A stretch of 64,000 nucleotides of DNA from the NCBI RefSeq assembly GCF_032854445.1, contig NC_088301.1, positions 54,917,187 through 54,981,186 of the forward strand, read 5' to 3'. Position 1 is the stretch's first letter; each line of letters begins with the position of its first letter. Below the pieces are notes generated by a model. That model worked only from the letters and a program-made list of their open reading frames with translations. It made no database searches and had not been told where the DNA came from. The DNA is from Liolophura sinensis (Eukaryota > Mollusca > Polyplacophora > Chitonida > Chitonidae). Positions 61,946-64,000 of the stretch are shown here, in pieces. The position numbers and the translations under genes were made by a program.

Positions 61946-62103
61946 AACCGATGGGATCTTAGGCACACGTTCTGGACCTCGACCACCTGTCCCAAAGAAA
62001 CCCCCGATTGCCCATGTCAAACCTCTCATTCCACGGAGCACCTCATCTCCTGGCACTCCTCCTGAGAAACCAGACTCTCCAGGCAATTTGGGAATTTCTC
62101 CAG
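61946..62103 (+). CDS. proline-rich protein gene, coding exon 3 (gene continues beyond)
   Basis: This 158-base exon ends at a consensus donor CCAG|GTGAGTG and is rich in Pro, Ser and Lys: GTRSGPRPPVPKKPPIAH, then KPLIPRSTSSPGTPPEKP. PPVPKKP fits the general PxxPxK/R class of SH3 ligand, so a cytoskeletal or signalling scaffold is plausible; FGD-type Rho-GEF N-termini look similar, but that is a guess. The acceptor TTCCATGTTAAG is non-consensus at its last three bases. The alternative acceptor GATCTTAG at 61962 would need the other frame of exon 2. An in-frame TGA at 61917 excludes an earlier start. Confidence 0.6.
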
Positions 62104-64000
62104 GTGAGTGTTTGTTAATTTATGATTCTTTCTTTAGGAATACTGTTCCACTGCATCAGGACCTGTTCTATCAAAAGTAGAATTTCAGATACACCAATTT
62201 GTTCATGTGAACATATACATTTTGAAATTGTCAGGTGTGCAATGTAATATACAGTACCAGAAATCGCTGTTTTTGAAATTGTCTGTTTTGCAAATCTATG
62301 TCTATGTGAAAGCTGTAATACAGTAAATGTGAAGTATATAATGTAGTGTAAAGTGAATTTACTGCAGATTTCAATATTTGACAACATAGGAATGGGGAGG
62401 TGTCTGTTGTCTTGGGAATGTCAAATATCATCCTCAACCACAGGAGGATTTGGGGGCTTTTTGTGGCAGGTTACCACTGAAAATAACTTTTCTTGCACAT
62501 ATTACACACTTAACATTTTCTGCATGCACACCGTGGAACTTTGTTGTTATCTGAATACAGTAAAGTTTTGCCCATCACAAAGTTCTGTTGGTTTTGTGTA
62601 TTTTGAAGTTTGTTCGGATGCTAGAATGATATCCTAGTGGAAAAATGTAAGTTTCAACACAAACATAATATTTTGATGACATTGATTTGCATGTAAAAGG
62701 GTATTTTTTGGAGAGAAATTTTAGGTCATTTACCGTACATGCAGGTTTTGATTGGGAGATTCCATTGCCATTAACAAAAACCAGTGGGAGCCTAGCCTAG
62801 CCCTAGATACATAGATTGTGTATACATGTACATATAAGGAGATCTACATAATATCAAGCTAATACTCTGGATGACTGGTACATCTGTGTCACTCCAGGAG
62901 TACATTATTATTTCCTGGTTACTCATTACCACCTTGTCGCTACATGTAAAATCCTGTATGCATTGGTTGGGTTTATCCCAGCTATAAGGTATCACAATGA
63001 TAAGTTGAAAGTTTGTGGATTGCTGTACTAGTTATTTTGCCAACTTCTGCAGTAAACTGTTGTGTAGATGCATTCAGTAGTACTCTAATCTACTTGTTGC
63101 TCCCCTAAGCACATTTATATATATGTTATGTGCACATGCACTGTGAAGTACTTTTGCATGGAACTTTTTCCATGGAATTTTTTCGGTATATTATTGACCA
63201 GCAAAAAAAAAAATTCCAATATTGAATCATATACTACAGGTGGTAGTATTAATGAAGTGAAAGCAGGCTGACAGGAGATGTGATAAGAAAGCCCGGCAGG
63301 AGAGCTTAATTTAAACAGCAAGGAGAGAAAATTAGGCTTTAAATATATACAAACTTGGGTGATAGGGCTTGGTGGGTACTATAATGGGTTAAAGTCCCGC
63401 TTCCAACGAATGTTACTTTGATACACGCTGTCCCATTGGCTGTGTCTCTCATGTGGACGAATGAGTGAGCTTCTAACAAATTGTGAACTGTGTTTAACAA
63501 TGGAATGGCTGTTTGAAAGCTACGGCAATGTTAGTAGTTTCTGATCGGCTACAGAGGATGATTAAAACTGAAAACAATCCAAAACTAATTGTATCGCTTG
63601 ATAAAAAACGAATGACTTGTGGCGATAATGGTGAATGCATATGCTTTGCCTTGAAAAGTGCTCAGAAAGTGTCAGATCACTTTGCCAGTTGATTAAAAGT
63701 ACTCAACAAAGGTGCGAAAACAAGTGACACCTCTTTGAATACTGCAATAGGTGCGAAAGTAATCTTCGTTCATAGTGATAATCTAACCCCCTTGTTTTAA
63801 TCTCTGATTCAGATTACAAAGATTAGCGACACCACAGGAAACAAAGGAGGATTAAAGCCACACTTGATAACCCCTGTTTGATGTTCTTCAGTAATTTTGG
63901 CCATATTATAGCAAGGAAAATTAAACAGTTTTTAGATTTTTTTTCGGTATTCCCTTGAGTAAATACATGAAAATTAATTCTCGCAAACATATTTTTGGAG
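62104..64000 (+). other. putative intron 3, runs off the window
   Basis: From donor GTGAGTG to the right edge no further exon is convincing. A pyrimidine-rich acceptor-like TTTTAATCTCTGATTCAG near 63813 is followed by an AGATTAGCGAC stretch that closes quickly in at least one frame. The remaining exons must lie downstream. Confidence 0.35.

Noticed and set aside
63370-63410. tRNA or SINE head suggested by GGGTTAAAGTCCCG
   Set aside because: The B-box match is poor, there is no A box, and no SINE core follows.

Overview
This window is eukaryotic, AT-rich and almost entirely non-coding. It is most likely from a mollusc or a close lophotrochozoan relative. Three things point there: a compact neuropeptide precursor carrying R-D-F-L-amide repeats, intron-split coding sequence with GT/AG-type boundaries, and repeated copies of a tRNA-derived SINE whose core and (AAAT)n-like tail resemble repeats I recall from bivalves and abalones. 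That last point is memory, not a search. There is no operon structure, CRISPR array, rRNA gene or clear tRNA gene.

Layout. At 1.4-1.76 kb on the + strand sits the best-supported gene, an intact 114-residue secreted prohormone. It has a signal peptide and KR-flanked cassettes that would yield three IRDFL-amide and one LRDFL-amide. The four cassettes are almost fully synonymous at DNA level, which indicates selection on the peptide. From 1.8 to 55.4 kb I find no gene I can defend. The DNA holds SINE copies on both strands (two with target-site duplications), a 15-copy 85-bp satellite (17.3-18.6 kb), a TTAA-bounded ~570-bp element present twice (22.5 and 46.7 kb) with the same 35-codon frame, a 265-bp TTAA/TIR element (34.0 kb), a 22-bp minisatellite (39.9-40.5 kb), a 60-bp satellite with a homogenised core (43.0-44.4 kb) and several inverted repeats.

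From about 55.4 kb to the window edge lies the 5' part of a second + strand gene. It starts with a promoter-like block (two inverted CCAAT boxes and a consensus CRE), followed by a first exon with a strong-context ATG and splice donor. Two phase-compatible downstream exons encode a proline-rich, SH3-ligand-like N-terminus, and the gene runs off the right end. Its ~5.1-kb first intron contains a ~190-bp tandem repeat, SINE remnants and a near-perfect 33-bp-stem hairpin (59.31-59.40 kb) that is a candidate small-RNA precursor.

The two genes have no visible functional link. The items most worth following up are the RDFL-amide precursor, the intronic hairpin, the TTAA element pair with its shared micro-ORF, and the satellite structures.
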